DNA from: Desulfuromonadales bacterium C00003068 | GTDB taxonomy: Bacteria; Desulfobacterota; Desulfuromonadia; Desulfuromonadales; Desulfuromonadaceae | NCBI GenBank assembly: GCA_001751155.1 | Contig: MAXR01000348.1 | Span: 1 to 5,225 of the forward strand | Direction: 5' to 3' | DNA: 5,225 nucleotides | Part shown: positions 1 through 5,225 of the stretch, one piece after another | Layout: the number at the start of each line of letters is the position of its first letter | Position numbering within the stretch: position 1 is the first letter of the stretch | Notes under the pieces: generated by a model | The model's database searches: none | Seen by the model: only the letters and a program-made list of their open reading frames with translations | Told to the model about the DNA's origin: nothing | Translations under genes and position numbers: made by a program

Positions 1-2009
1 GAATTATTATTCACAATAAAGGGATCGTAAAAGATACCAACAGTTCACTTGCTAAAATGTTTGGTTATACACAACAAGAAATGATCGGCAAGAATGGAGT
101 AGAGCTATTCATTACAAATGAGTCTCGCTCAACAGTCTATGAAAACATAAATAAAAATGTTGCTAAACCCTACGAGGTGATGGCGATAAAAAAGTGTGGC
201 ACACACTTTCCTGCTGAAGTTCAATCTAGGGATATTATAACTGAAACTGACGATTTTCGAGTCACTGCAATAAGGGATATCACTGAACGTAAAAATGCTG
301 AGTCGGCACTATCTGAAAGTGAAGCTAAATTAGCCAGTGTTTTGCGTTCAGCCCCAGTTGGCATCGGCCAGGTTGCAAACCGGGTTTTCATTTTTGTTAA
401 TGATCTGTTTGCTACAATGCTCGGATACACCAAGGATGAATTGGTTGGCGAAAAATCCCGCATTGTTTACCACAACGATGCAGAGTATGAGAAAGTTGGA
501 AAGTCTAAATATCAGCAAATCCACAAACAAGGAACCGGCAGCGTAGAAACCATCATGCGCAAGAAAGATGGAACTTCGATCGATGTTTATTTGAGTTCAA
601 CACCGGTGAATCACGAGGATTTAAGTCAAGGGGTGACATTTTCAGCCTTAGACATCACCGAGAGAAAGCACGCGGAAAACCTCGTCCACAAAATGGCATA
701 CTATGACTCCCTTACAGGGCTTCCCAATCGTTTGTTATTCCTTGATCGTTTAGAACAAAGCATGAAAGTGTCTGAGAGGAAGGAGCAACAGATTGCCGTA
801 CTGCTCATTGACCTAGATCGTTTCAAGAATATTAACGATTCTTTGGGGCATCATGTTGGCGATGAATTGTTGATCTATGTCGCGCGACTCATCGAAAGTT
901 GCGTCCGTGACATGGATACGGTGGCACGACTTTCGGGGGACGAATTTGCCATTATCGTAGAGGATCCAGAGCGTTGTGAGAAATTGGCTATTGTAGCTCA
1001 GCGCATACTCGATGCTTTCTTAGCTCCAATTATGCTCAGTGAGCATCAGACGTATAGTTCATGTAGTATTGGAATCACTGTTTATCCTCAGGACGCAACA
1101 GAGGGAGCAGTTCTGTTGAAAAATGCAGATATTGCTATGTATGAGGCTAAAAGGAAGGGGCGTGGTCGCTACCATTTTTATGCCAAAGAGATGGATGGCA
1201 TCGCTTTACGGCGTCACGAACTTGAAAACGGCATCCATTGCGCCCTGATTAATGATGAATTTTTCCTATGCTATCAACCACAGGTAAGTCTGGAAACTGG
1301 AAAAATCACTTGTCTTGAAGCCCTGATACGTTGGCAAGATCCCATAAATGGATTGGTTTCTCCTGGGGAATTTATCCCCCTGGCAGAGGAAACCGCGCTG
1401 ATCCTGATGATTGATAACTGGGTATTACATCGGGCGTGCCGACAATGCCGGACTTGGTTAGATAGTGGCTATTCAGAAATAAAAGTTGCGATAAATATTT
1501 CGGGGTTGCAGTTTAAACAACCTGATTTTGTTGATTTGATTGATAAAGTTTTATTAGAATCAGGAATTCCAGCGGACTGTTTAGAACTGGAACTGACGGA
1601 AGGTCATCTGATGGATAATATCGAAACAACCATCAACACATTAATGAAACTCAAAGACCGTGGTGTTGGCTTGGCTATTGACGATTTTGGCACGGGTTAC
1701 TCTTCGCTAAGCTACCTTAAAAACTTTCCGATTGATCGTGTAAAAATTGACCAATCGTTTGTGCGCAGTTTTCCAGGTGACGACAGTGATATTGCCATTA
1801 TTGGGGCGATTGTTGCTTTGGCTCAGAGCCTCGATATGAAAGTCATCGCCGAAGGAGTTGAAACACTAGAGCAACTTGAAATTCTTAAAAACAAAAATTG
1901 TTTGGAGATGCAGGGGTATTTCTTTAGTCGCCCTTGCCGCTTTGATGATCTTAAACTACTCCTTGACCAGCCAGAACCTTTTCATGAATATATTGAGTGT
2001 TCAGTCTGA
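1..2009 (+). CDS. PAS-PAS-GGDEF-EAL cyclic-di-GMP turnover protein, 5' end missing
   Basis: This gene encodes a sensor protein that makes and/or breaks cyclic di-GMP. The frame is open from base 3, and the residues before the first ATG (base 57) already read as a PAS fold, so the true start lies upstream. Numbering from that ATG, a first PAS ends at RDITERK (73-79) and a second PAS spans about 92-205, also ending in DITERK. The GGDEF domain (about 213-375) begins MAYYDSLTGLPNR and carries SGDEF (293-297) in place of GGDEF. The product-inhibition I-site RDMD (284-287) is in place five residues before it. The EAL domain (about 390-635) keeps the expected metal and catalytic residues: E421 of EAL, N480, E515, D542/D543 of DDFGTGYSS, K563, E599 of EGVET and Q619. 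I infer a working phosphodiesterase; cyclase activity is less certain. The PAS ligand is unknown, and no membrane segment is visible in the part present. Confidence 0.96.
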   Translation, partial: IIIHNKGIVKDTNSSLAKMFGYTQQEMIGKNGVELFITNESRSTVYENINKNVAKPYEVMAIKKCGTHFPAEVQSRDIITETDDFRVTAIRDITERKNAESALSESEAKLASVLRSAPVGIGQVANRVFIFVNDLFATMLGYTKDELVGEKSRIVYHNDAEYEKVGKSKYQQIHKQGTGSVETIMRKKDGTSIDVYLSSTPVNHEDLSQGVTFSALDITERKHAENLVHKMAYYDSLTGLPNRLLFLDRLEQSMKVSERKEQQIAVLLIDLDRFKNINDSLGHHVGDELLIYVARLIESCVRDMDTVARLSGDEFAIIVEDPERCEKLAIVAQRILDAFLAPIMLSEHQTYSSCSIGITVYPQDATEGAVLLKNADIAMYEAKRKGRGRYHFYAKEMDGIALRRHELENGIHCALINDEFFLCYQPQVSLETGKITCLEALIRWQDPINGLVSPGEFIPLAEETALILMIDNWVLHRACRQCRTWLDSGYSEIKVAINISGLQFKQPDFVDLIDKVLLESGIPADCLELELTEGHLMDNIETTINTLMKLKDRGVGLAIDDFGTGYSSLSYLKNFPIDRVKIDQSFVRSFPGDDSDIAIIGAIVALAQSLDMKVIAEGVETLEQLEILKNKNCLEMQGYFFSRPCRFDDLKLLLDQPEPFHEYIECSV

Positions 2010-2018
2010 TGGTAATCT

Positions 2019-2052
2019 AAAGGGGTCAGGGCTACGGTTTACTTATGTTTAC
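2019..2052 (+). repeat. Possible remnant of a REP/RAYT-associated element
   Basis: Ten bases after the GGDEF-EAL stop codon lies AAAGGGGTCAGGGCTACGG, followed by GTTTAC repeated at a 10-base period (2037-2042 and 2047-2052). From memory, motifs of the AAAGGGGTCAGG type recur next to TnpA_REP (Transposase_17, Y1) genes in many proteobacterial genomes, but no transposase is present here. Small palindromes follow at 2069-2080 and 2084-2104, as would fit a decayed non-autonomous element. The match is recalled and not computed, so this call is weak. Confidence 0.28.
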
Positions 2053-2128
2053 ACATATTCCTTGAATTCGCGTGTACGCGCAGATCACCCCACCACGCTG
2101 TGATTCTTTCATCGCTGATAAAGACTTA

Positions 2129-2179
2129 AAGGCTAACCAGCATCTCAAAAATCAAAAAGCCAGATCGTCCCTTAGCCTT
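2129..2179. terminator. Inverted repeat in the convergent region, possible weak terminator
   Basis: AAGGCTAA (2129-2136) and TTAGCCTT (2172-2179) are perfect 8-bp inverted copies separated by 35 bases. The position between two convergent genes is where a shared terminator would be expected. The loop is long, and neither strand shows a T-run directly after the stem; on the + strand a T-rich stretch begins only at about 2191. A chance repeat is a fair alternative. Confidence 0.25.
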
Positions 2180-2201
2180 GCCTAGCAGACTTTTCTTTAA
2201 T

Positions 2202-4082
2202 TTAATCTTTGTGCTTTAGAATTTCTTCAATCATGTAAATATCTAACGTTTCTTTGTTAAGTAGCTCTTCAACTAATTGATCTAGATCTTCACGGTGATC
2301 TAATAAAATAGCAAACGTTGTTTTTTCTGCTTCTTTTATTATTCTGTGAATTTCCTGATCAATTTTTGTGGCGGTTTCTTCACTAAAATCTTTTTCCTGT
2401 TGTATTTCGTAACCTAGAAAAGGATGTTCGGAGCCGACCTTAAAATGAATTGGGCCAATGGCGTCGCTCATGCCCCATTGGGTCACCATCATTTTTGCAA
2501 GGTGCGTCGCTTGTTCTAAATCATTGGATGCGCCTGAACTGGTATCATCCAACACTATTTTTTCGCCTACGCGTCCGCCGAGCATGACTGATAGTCGTGT
2601 TTCTAAGTAAGATTGCGTGTAATTGTGTCGGTCTTCAGCAGGGAGTTGTTCTGTTACGCCTAATGCTCGGCCGCGTGGAATAATGGAAACTTGTCGAAGC
2701 GGATCACTATTGGGTAAAAATAAAGCGGCGATGGCGTGGCCGCTTTCGTGAACGGCGGTTCTTTTTCTTTCTGATGGATTTAATAAATCTTTTCGCTCGC
2801 TTCCCATAATGATTTTGTCATGGGCTTGATTGAAATCATCTTTTGTTACGATGTCGGCTTTTTTTCTTGCTGCGGATAGTGCGGCTTCATTCACTAAGTT
2901 GGCGAGGTCTGCCCCAGAAAACCCAACGGTCATGCTGGCTAATTCTTTGTAATCAAAATCTAAAGCAATCGGTACTTTACGAGTATGTACTTTTAGGATT
3001 TCTATTCTTGCGTTTTGTAGTGGTAATTCTAAAGTCACTTTTCTATCGAATCTGCCCGGTCTTAATAGTGCTGGGTCTAACACATCGGGGCGATTTGTCG
3101 CGGCTAAAACCACAACGGCTTCATCAACTGAGAATCCGTCCATCTCGGCGAGAATTTGATTGAGTGTTTGTTCTCTTTCGTCATTGCCGCCGCCTAGGCC
3201 TGTGCCGCGAACACGACCAACGGAATCAATTTCATCGACAAAAATGAGAGCGGGAGCTTTAGCTCTTGCTTCTTTGAACAGATCTCGAACACGAGAGGCA
3301 CCAATGCCAACAAACATTTCGATAAATTCTGAACCGCTAATACTAAAGAAAGGCACACCCGCTTCGTGAGCTGTGGCTTTAGCGAGCATGGTTTTACCTG
3401 TCCCCGGTGGGCCCATTAATAAAATACCCCGTGGCATTCTTGCGCCAAGTTTTTGAAATTCTTCAGGGGTTTTTAAATAATCAATGATTTCTTGAAGGTC
3501 TTGTTTGGCTCCCTCTACGCCTGCGACATCGTCATAACCAATTTCATTGTCTTTCGTTTCGAACAGCTTCGCCTTGGACTTTGAGATGCCCATAAAACCA
3601 TCTTTTCCACCGCCACCCAATCTCTGTTGCAGCATTCGGCTTGAGTAGAGAAAAAAAGCGAGGATTAACAACCAAGGAACAATGCCTACCAAAATAGTAA
3701 GCCATGGCGGATCAGCAGAAGACTTTGCTGAAATATTGACCCCTTTTATTTCGAGGAGCGGTAGTAACTCTGTGTCTGGTGTGGAGGGTATAACAGTATG
3801 GAATATTTTTGGTTTGTCTACGCCTTCATCGCTATAGATACCGTAGATTTGATCGCCTCTGAAAGAGATGGACGACACTTGATTGGAAATGACTGCCTTT
3901 TTAAAATCTGTATATGAAATTTCTGGCGTTTTGGAACCAGAAATACTAGAAAAAATCGAATAAACAGCAAAGATCATCATCATCCACATTAACGTGTGAG
4001 GATCAAAAGGATGCGGTGTTTTCTGTGGTGTTGATTCTGAATTTTTAGTCGTGTTGTTATTATCGTCTTTGCTGTTTGTCAT
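2202..4082 (-). CDS. ftsH: ATP-dependent zinc metalloprotease FtsH
   Basis: This is a membrane-anchored AAA+ protease that pulls out and degrades misfolded or unassembled membrane proteins and some soluble regulators. It acts as a hexamer with its ATPase and protease domains in the cytoplasm. The 626-residue frame is complete and close to the usual length of about 600-650. In order: an Asn/Ser/Thr-rich hydrophilic N-terminus (1-30), a first membrane segment (about 31-48), a small periplasmic domain (about 49-125), a second membrane segment (about 127-147), a Gly-rich linker, and the AAA domain. The AAA domain has Walker A GPPGTGKT (224-231), pore loop MFVG (256-259), Walker B with DEID (283-286), sensor N330 and arginine fingers R341/R344. 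The protease domain has zinc motif HESGH (445-449) and third ligand D521. All catalytic residues are present. The start is the ATG at 4082, with only a weak GAGA upstream (4087-4090). The N-terminal extension, HESGHA instead of HEAGHA, and the absence of rlmE beside it suggest a secondary FtsH paralogue. Confidence 0.97.
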   Translation of the reverse strand: MTNSKDDNNNTTKNSESTPQKTPHPFDPHTLMWMMMIFAVYSIFSSISGSKTPEISYTDFKKAVISNQVSSISFRGDQIYGIYSDEGVDKPKIFHTVIPSTPDTELLPLLEIKGVNISAKSSADPPWLTILVGIVPWLLILAFFLYSSRMLQQRLGGGGKDGFMGISKSKAKLFETKDNEIGYDDVAGVEGAKQDLQEIIDYLKTPEEFQKLGARMPRGILLMGPPGTGKTMLAKATAHEAGVPFFSISGSEFIEMFVGIGASRVRDLFKEARAKAPALIFVDEIDSVGRVRGTGLGGGNDEREQTLNQILAEMDGFSVDEAVVVLAATNRPDVLDPALLRPGRFDRKVTLELPLQNARIEILKVHTRKVPIALDFDYKELASMTVGFSGADLANLVNEAALSAARKKADIVTKDDFNQAHDKIIMGSERKDLLNPSERKRTAVHESGHAIAALFLPNSDPLRQVSIIPRGRALGVTEQLPAEDRHNYTQSYLETRLSVMLGGRVGEKIVLDDTSSGASNDLEQATHLAKMMVTQWGMSDAIGPIHFKVGSEHPFLGYEIQQEKDFSEETATKIDQEIHRIIKEAEKTTFAILLDHREDLDQLVEELLNKETLDIYMIEEILKHKD

Positions 4083-4103
4083 ATCGTCTCGGTTTTGGGT
4101 TGA

Positions 4104-4328
4104 TTAGTTCACTGTGGATTTAAATTTAAGTGTTGGTCTGGATAGACGCGGACCAAATTGAGTCACCAATTTTGCTAAACAACTACTCAATGATTCCGAA
4201 CTAAATATGAGAGATAAACACGATTTGTCCATCAACGCCCAAGCATAAAACCCAATACACCCTTCAATTGCTAAACAAATTAAACGATTAACATAATCAA
4301 GACTAACCGTATCTTCCTTAACAATCAA
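4104..4328 (-). CDS. Doubtful short open frame upstream of ftsH, in the same phase
   Basis: I do not recognise this frame. From a TTG at 4328 it would encode 74 residues starting (M)IVKEDTVSLDYVNRL and ending TLKFKSTVN. It includes a mildly hydrophobic stretch (LICLAIEGCIGFYAWAL). The frame is open further upstream to a TAG at 4374-4376 but has no ATG or GTG there, and no Shine-Dalgarno sequence precedes the TTG. Its TAA (4104-4106) lies 21 bases before the ftsH ATG and in the same phase, so a single stop codon separates the two frames. It could be a small protein co-transcribed with ftsH, a decayed gene end, or chance. I lean towards chance or decay. Confidence 0.18.
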   Translation of the reverse strand: MIVKEDTVSLDYVNRLICLAIEGCIGFYAWALMDKSCLSLIFSSESLSSCLAKLVTQFGPRLSRPTLKFKSTVN

Positions 4329-4387
4329 GAACTTATCAATACCGAAAAAATGACACGATGCAGTAACTAGCTGCTATCGAGCCTTGA

Positions 4388-4416
4388 TTGTCATGGCATA
4401 TTAGCTCCATTATCTT
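4388..4416 (+). promoter_or_regulatory. Candidate sigma-70 promoter for the alcohol dehydrogenase gene
   Basis: TTGTCA (4388-4393, five of six matches to TTGACA) is followed after exactly 17 bases by TATCTT (4411-4416, four of six matches to TATAAT). Transcription would begin near 4423 and give a leader of roughly 190 bases before the dehydrogenase ATG. The orientation and spacing fit, but in an AT-rich intergenic region such a match can arise by chance. No sigma-54 -24/-12 element was seen. Confidence 0.35.
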
Positions 4417-4573
4417 TACAAAAGTGCAATCTGCATTAAACTTAAGTCAACCGCAGACTGGGCCCCTTAGCCTTACTCGGGGTGACTTGCTGTCCACGTG
4501 CAAGGTGGAGGATGTCGAAGGCTTTATTGCCGGATTAAACACACAGATTGCCGCCGGAATGGAATCTTCATAA
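4388..4573 (+). pseudogene. Short unrecognised open frame ahead of the alcohol dehydrogenase, possibly a gene remnant
   Basis: This frame opens right after a TGA (4385-4387) and ends at a TAA 43 bases before the dehydrogenase ATG. It has only a TTG at its head and no ribosome binding site, and the head overlaps the candidate -35 box. The last 40 or so codons are protein-like (LTRGDLLS, KVEDVEGFIAGLN, QIAAGMESS) and share the G+C-rich codon style of the dehydrogenase. That suggests the tail of a once longer gene whose 5' part has been lost. I cannot name a family. A non-coding leader that happens to be open is the main alternative. Confidence 0.2.
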
Positions 4574-4578
4574 CGTTT

Positions 4579-4606
4579 AAGACCCGTTATTTTGGTAGCA
4601 GGTCTT
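4579..4606 (+). promoter_or_regulatory. Small stem-loop abutting the dehydrogenase ribosome binding site
   Basis: AAGACC (4579-4584) and GGTCTT (4601-4606) are perfect 6-bp inverted copies with a 16-base loop. The 3' arm ends one base before the Shine-Dalgarno sequence. In the mRNA this would place a weak hairpin directly against the ribosome binding site, where it could modulate initiation. The stem is short and no known riboswitch or protein-binding motif was recognised. Confidence 0.22.
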
Positions 4607-4611
4607 GGAGG
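4607..4611 (+). promoter_or_regulatory. Strong ribosome binding site of the alcohol dehydrogenase gene
   Basis: GGAGG lies five bases before the ATG at 4617. It is the strongest Shine-Dalgarno match in the window and fixes the start of the dehydrogenase, whose N-terminus (YGFFIPTV) then lines up with that of the YiaY/AdhB family. Confidence 0.85.
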
Positions 4612-4616
4612 GATTT

Positions 4617-5225
4617 ATGGTACTCGCAAATCAAACCTATGGTTTCTTTATCCCGACTGTTTCCCTGATGGGGGTCGGTTGTGCTAAGGAAGCCGGTGAC
4701 CAGGCCAAGGCGCTTGGTGCATCCAAACTACTAATTGTCACCGATGCCGGTATGAAGGCGCTAGGCGTGGCTGACACCATCAAAGGCTATGTTGAAGATG
4801 CCGGATTACAGGCTGTCATCTTTGCTGGAGCTGAACCCAATCCAACCGATAAAAACGTCGCAGACGGTGTGACCGCCTACACGGAAAACCAGTGTGATGG
4901 CATCATCACTCTCGGCGGCGGCAGTTCCCACGACTGCGGTAAAGGGGTTGGATTGGTGATGGGCAGCGGCGGCAGTATTCGCGATTTTGAAGGGCTAAAC
5001 AAGTCGACCAAGCCGATGCCGCCGTTTCTGGCCATCAATACCACGGCGGGAACCGCCTCGGAGATGACACGTTTCTGCATCATTACCAACACCGACACTC
5101 ACGTCAAAATGGCCATTGTCGACTGGCGGTGCACACCGAATATCGCCATCAACGATCCCGTGCTGATGGTAGGCATGCCGCCATCGCTGACCGCGGCCAC
5201 TGGCATGGACGCACTGACCCATGCG
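4617..5225 (+). CDS. Iron-containing alcohol dehydrogenase (YiaY/AdhB type), 3' end missing
   Basis: This gene encodes a cytoplasmic group III (metal-dependent) alcohol dehydrogenase that interconverts alcohols and aldehydes with NAD(H) or NADP(H). The first 203 residues are present; family members such as Zymomonas AdhB and E. coli YiaY have about 383, so some 180 residues lie beyond the edge. Visible features are the N-terminal strand FFIPTVSLMG, a PNPT segment (74-77), and the dinucleotide-binding loop GGGSSHDCGK (100-109), close to the family's GGGSPHDCAK. The hallmark block INTTAGTASEMTRFCIIT spans 140-157, followed by HVKMAIVD (162-169). The run MVGMPPSLTAATGMDALTHA (184-203) holds D198 and H202, the first two of the four metal ligands; the other two His residues should lie downstream. 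The substrate cannot be read from this part: ethanol, other primary alcohols, and methanol (the family also includes Bacillus methanol dehydrogenase) are all possible. Codon use is richer in G/C third positions than in ftsH, especially near the right edge. Confidence 0.94.
   Translation, partial: MVLANQTYGFFIPTVSLMGVGCAKEAGDQAKALGASKLLIVTDAGMKALGVADTIKGYVEDAGLQAVIFAGAEPNPTDKNVADGVTAYTENQCDGIITLGGGSSHDCGKGVGLVMGSGGSIRDFEGLNKSTKPMPPFLAINTTAGTASEMTRFCIITNTDTHVKMAIVDWRCTPNIAINDPVLMVGMPPSLTAATGMDALTHA

Larger units (their letters stand above)
2010..2201. other. Convergent intergenic region between the GGDEF-EAL gene and ftsH
   Basis: These 192 bases separate two genes that run towards each other, so transcripts from both sides should end here. 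I see no ORF with a ribosome binding site. The region holds a GGGGTCAGG-containing motif at its left end, a small CGCG-TGTA-CGCG palindrome at 2069-2080, an ATCAC/GTGAT pair at 2084-2088 and 2100-2104, and an 8-bp inverted repeat at 2129-2179. No classical stem followed by a run of T was found on either strand. Confidence 0.6.
4083..4616. other. Divergent intergenic region between ftsH and the alcohol dehydrogenase gene
   Basis: These 534 bases lie between two divergently transcribed genes and should contain both promoters. The left two-thirds is AT-rich and the right third (from about 4440) is visibly richer in G+C, like the dehydrogenase gene. Two short open frames occur (4104-4328 minus and 4388-4573 plus), neither with an ATG start or a ribosome binding site. 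A TTGGTC/GACCAA inverted repeat (4133-4138 and 4151-4156, 12-base loop) lies about 50 bases upstream of ftsH. I found no convincing promoter for ftsH and no RNA gene. Confidence 0.6.

Noticed and set aside
1876..2103. Plus-strand open frame overlapping the end of the GGDEF-EAL gene and running into the intergenic region.
   Set aside because: Most of it is an alternative frame of the EAL domain, and its only unique part is the short convergent intergenic DNA; no ribosome binding site is seen.
2843..3369. Plus-strand open frames lying opposite ftsH.
   Set aside because: They are antisense shadows of the AAA domain with Arg/Leu/Ser-rich, low-plausibility translations.
4083..4380. Search for a sigma-70 or heat-shock (sigma-32) promoter for ftsH on the minus strand.
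   Set aside because: No pair of boxes with acceptable matches and 16-18 base spacing was found; candidates such as TTGATG followed by CATATT have the wrong spacing.
2169..4474. CCCTTAGCCTT occurs at 2169-2179 and again at 4464-4474, flanking the ftsH region like a direct repeat of an insertion.
   Set aside because: An 11-base match is expected a few times by chance among all pairs of positions in a window of this length, and the flanking bases do not extend the match.
4457..4482. Possible terminator-like CCCC...GGGG stem ahead of the dehydrogenase.
   Set aside because: It has only four base pairs with a long loop and no following T-run.
4877..5222. Minus-strand open frames opposite the dehydrogenase.
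   Set aside because: They are antisense shadows of a clearly recognisable iron alcohol dehydrogenase.

Overview
The window looks like a chromosomal stretch from a proteobacterium, most probably a gammaproteobacterium. I infer this from the protein styles: a PAS-PAS-GGDEF-EAL signalling protein, an FtsH protease with two membrane segments, and a YiaY/AdhB-type iron alcohol dehydrogenase. Base composition is moderate, and no marker in the window fixes the genus.

Layout. Bases 1-2009 (+) hold the 3' part of a large cyclic-di-GMP turnover gene whose start lies outside the window; the reading frame is open to the left edge. Bases 2010-2201 are a short convergent intergenic region with a possible REP/RAYT-type remnant and an 8-bp inverted repeat. 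Bases 2202-4082 (-) hold a complete ftsH-type gene. Bases 4083-4616 are a divergent intergenic region with no confident gene. It contains two doubtful short open frames, one plausible sigma-70 promoter and a small stem next to a strong ribosome binding site. Bases 4617-5225 (+) hold the first 203 codons of an iron-containing alcohol dehydrogenase, cut by the right edge.

How the genes relate. The three main genes are not an operon: the first two converge and the last two diverge. They belong to separate jobs, namely second-messenger signalling, membrane protein quality control, and alcohol/aldehyde redox. The most notable points are an SGDEF variant of the cyclase motif beside an intact I-site and intact EAL site, an FtsH that looks like an accessory paralogue, an open frame just upstream of ftsH that shares its phase, and a rise in G+C towards the dehydrogenase. 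I found no CRISPR array, tRNA, rRNA, toxin-antitoxin pair or intact mobile element, and nothing that I can defend as a new biological system.
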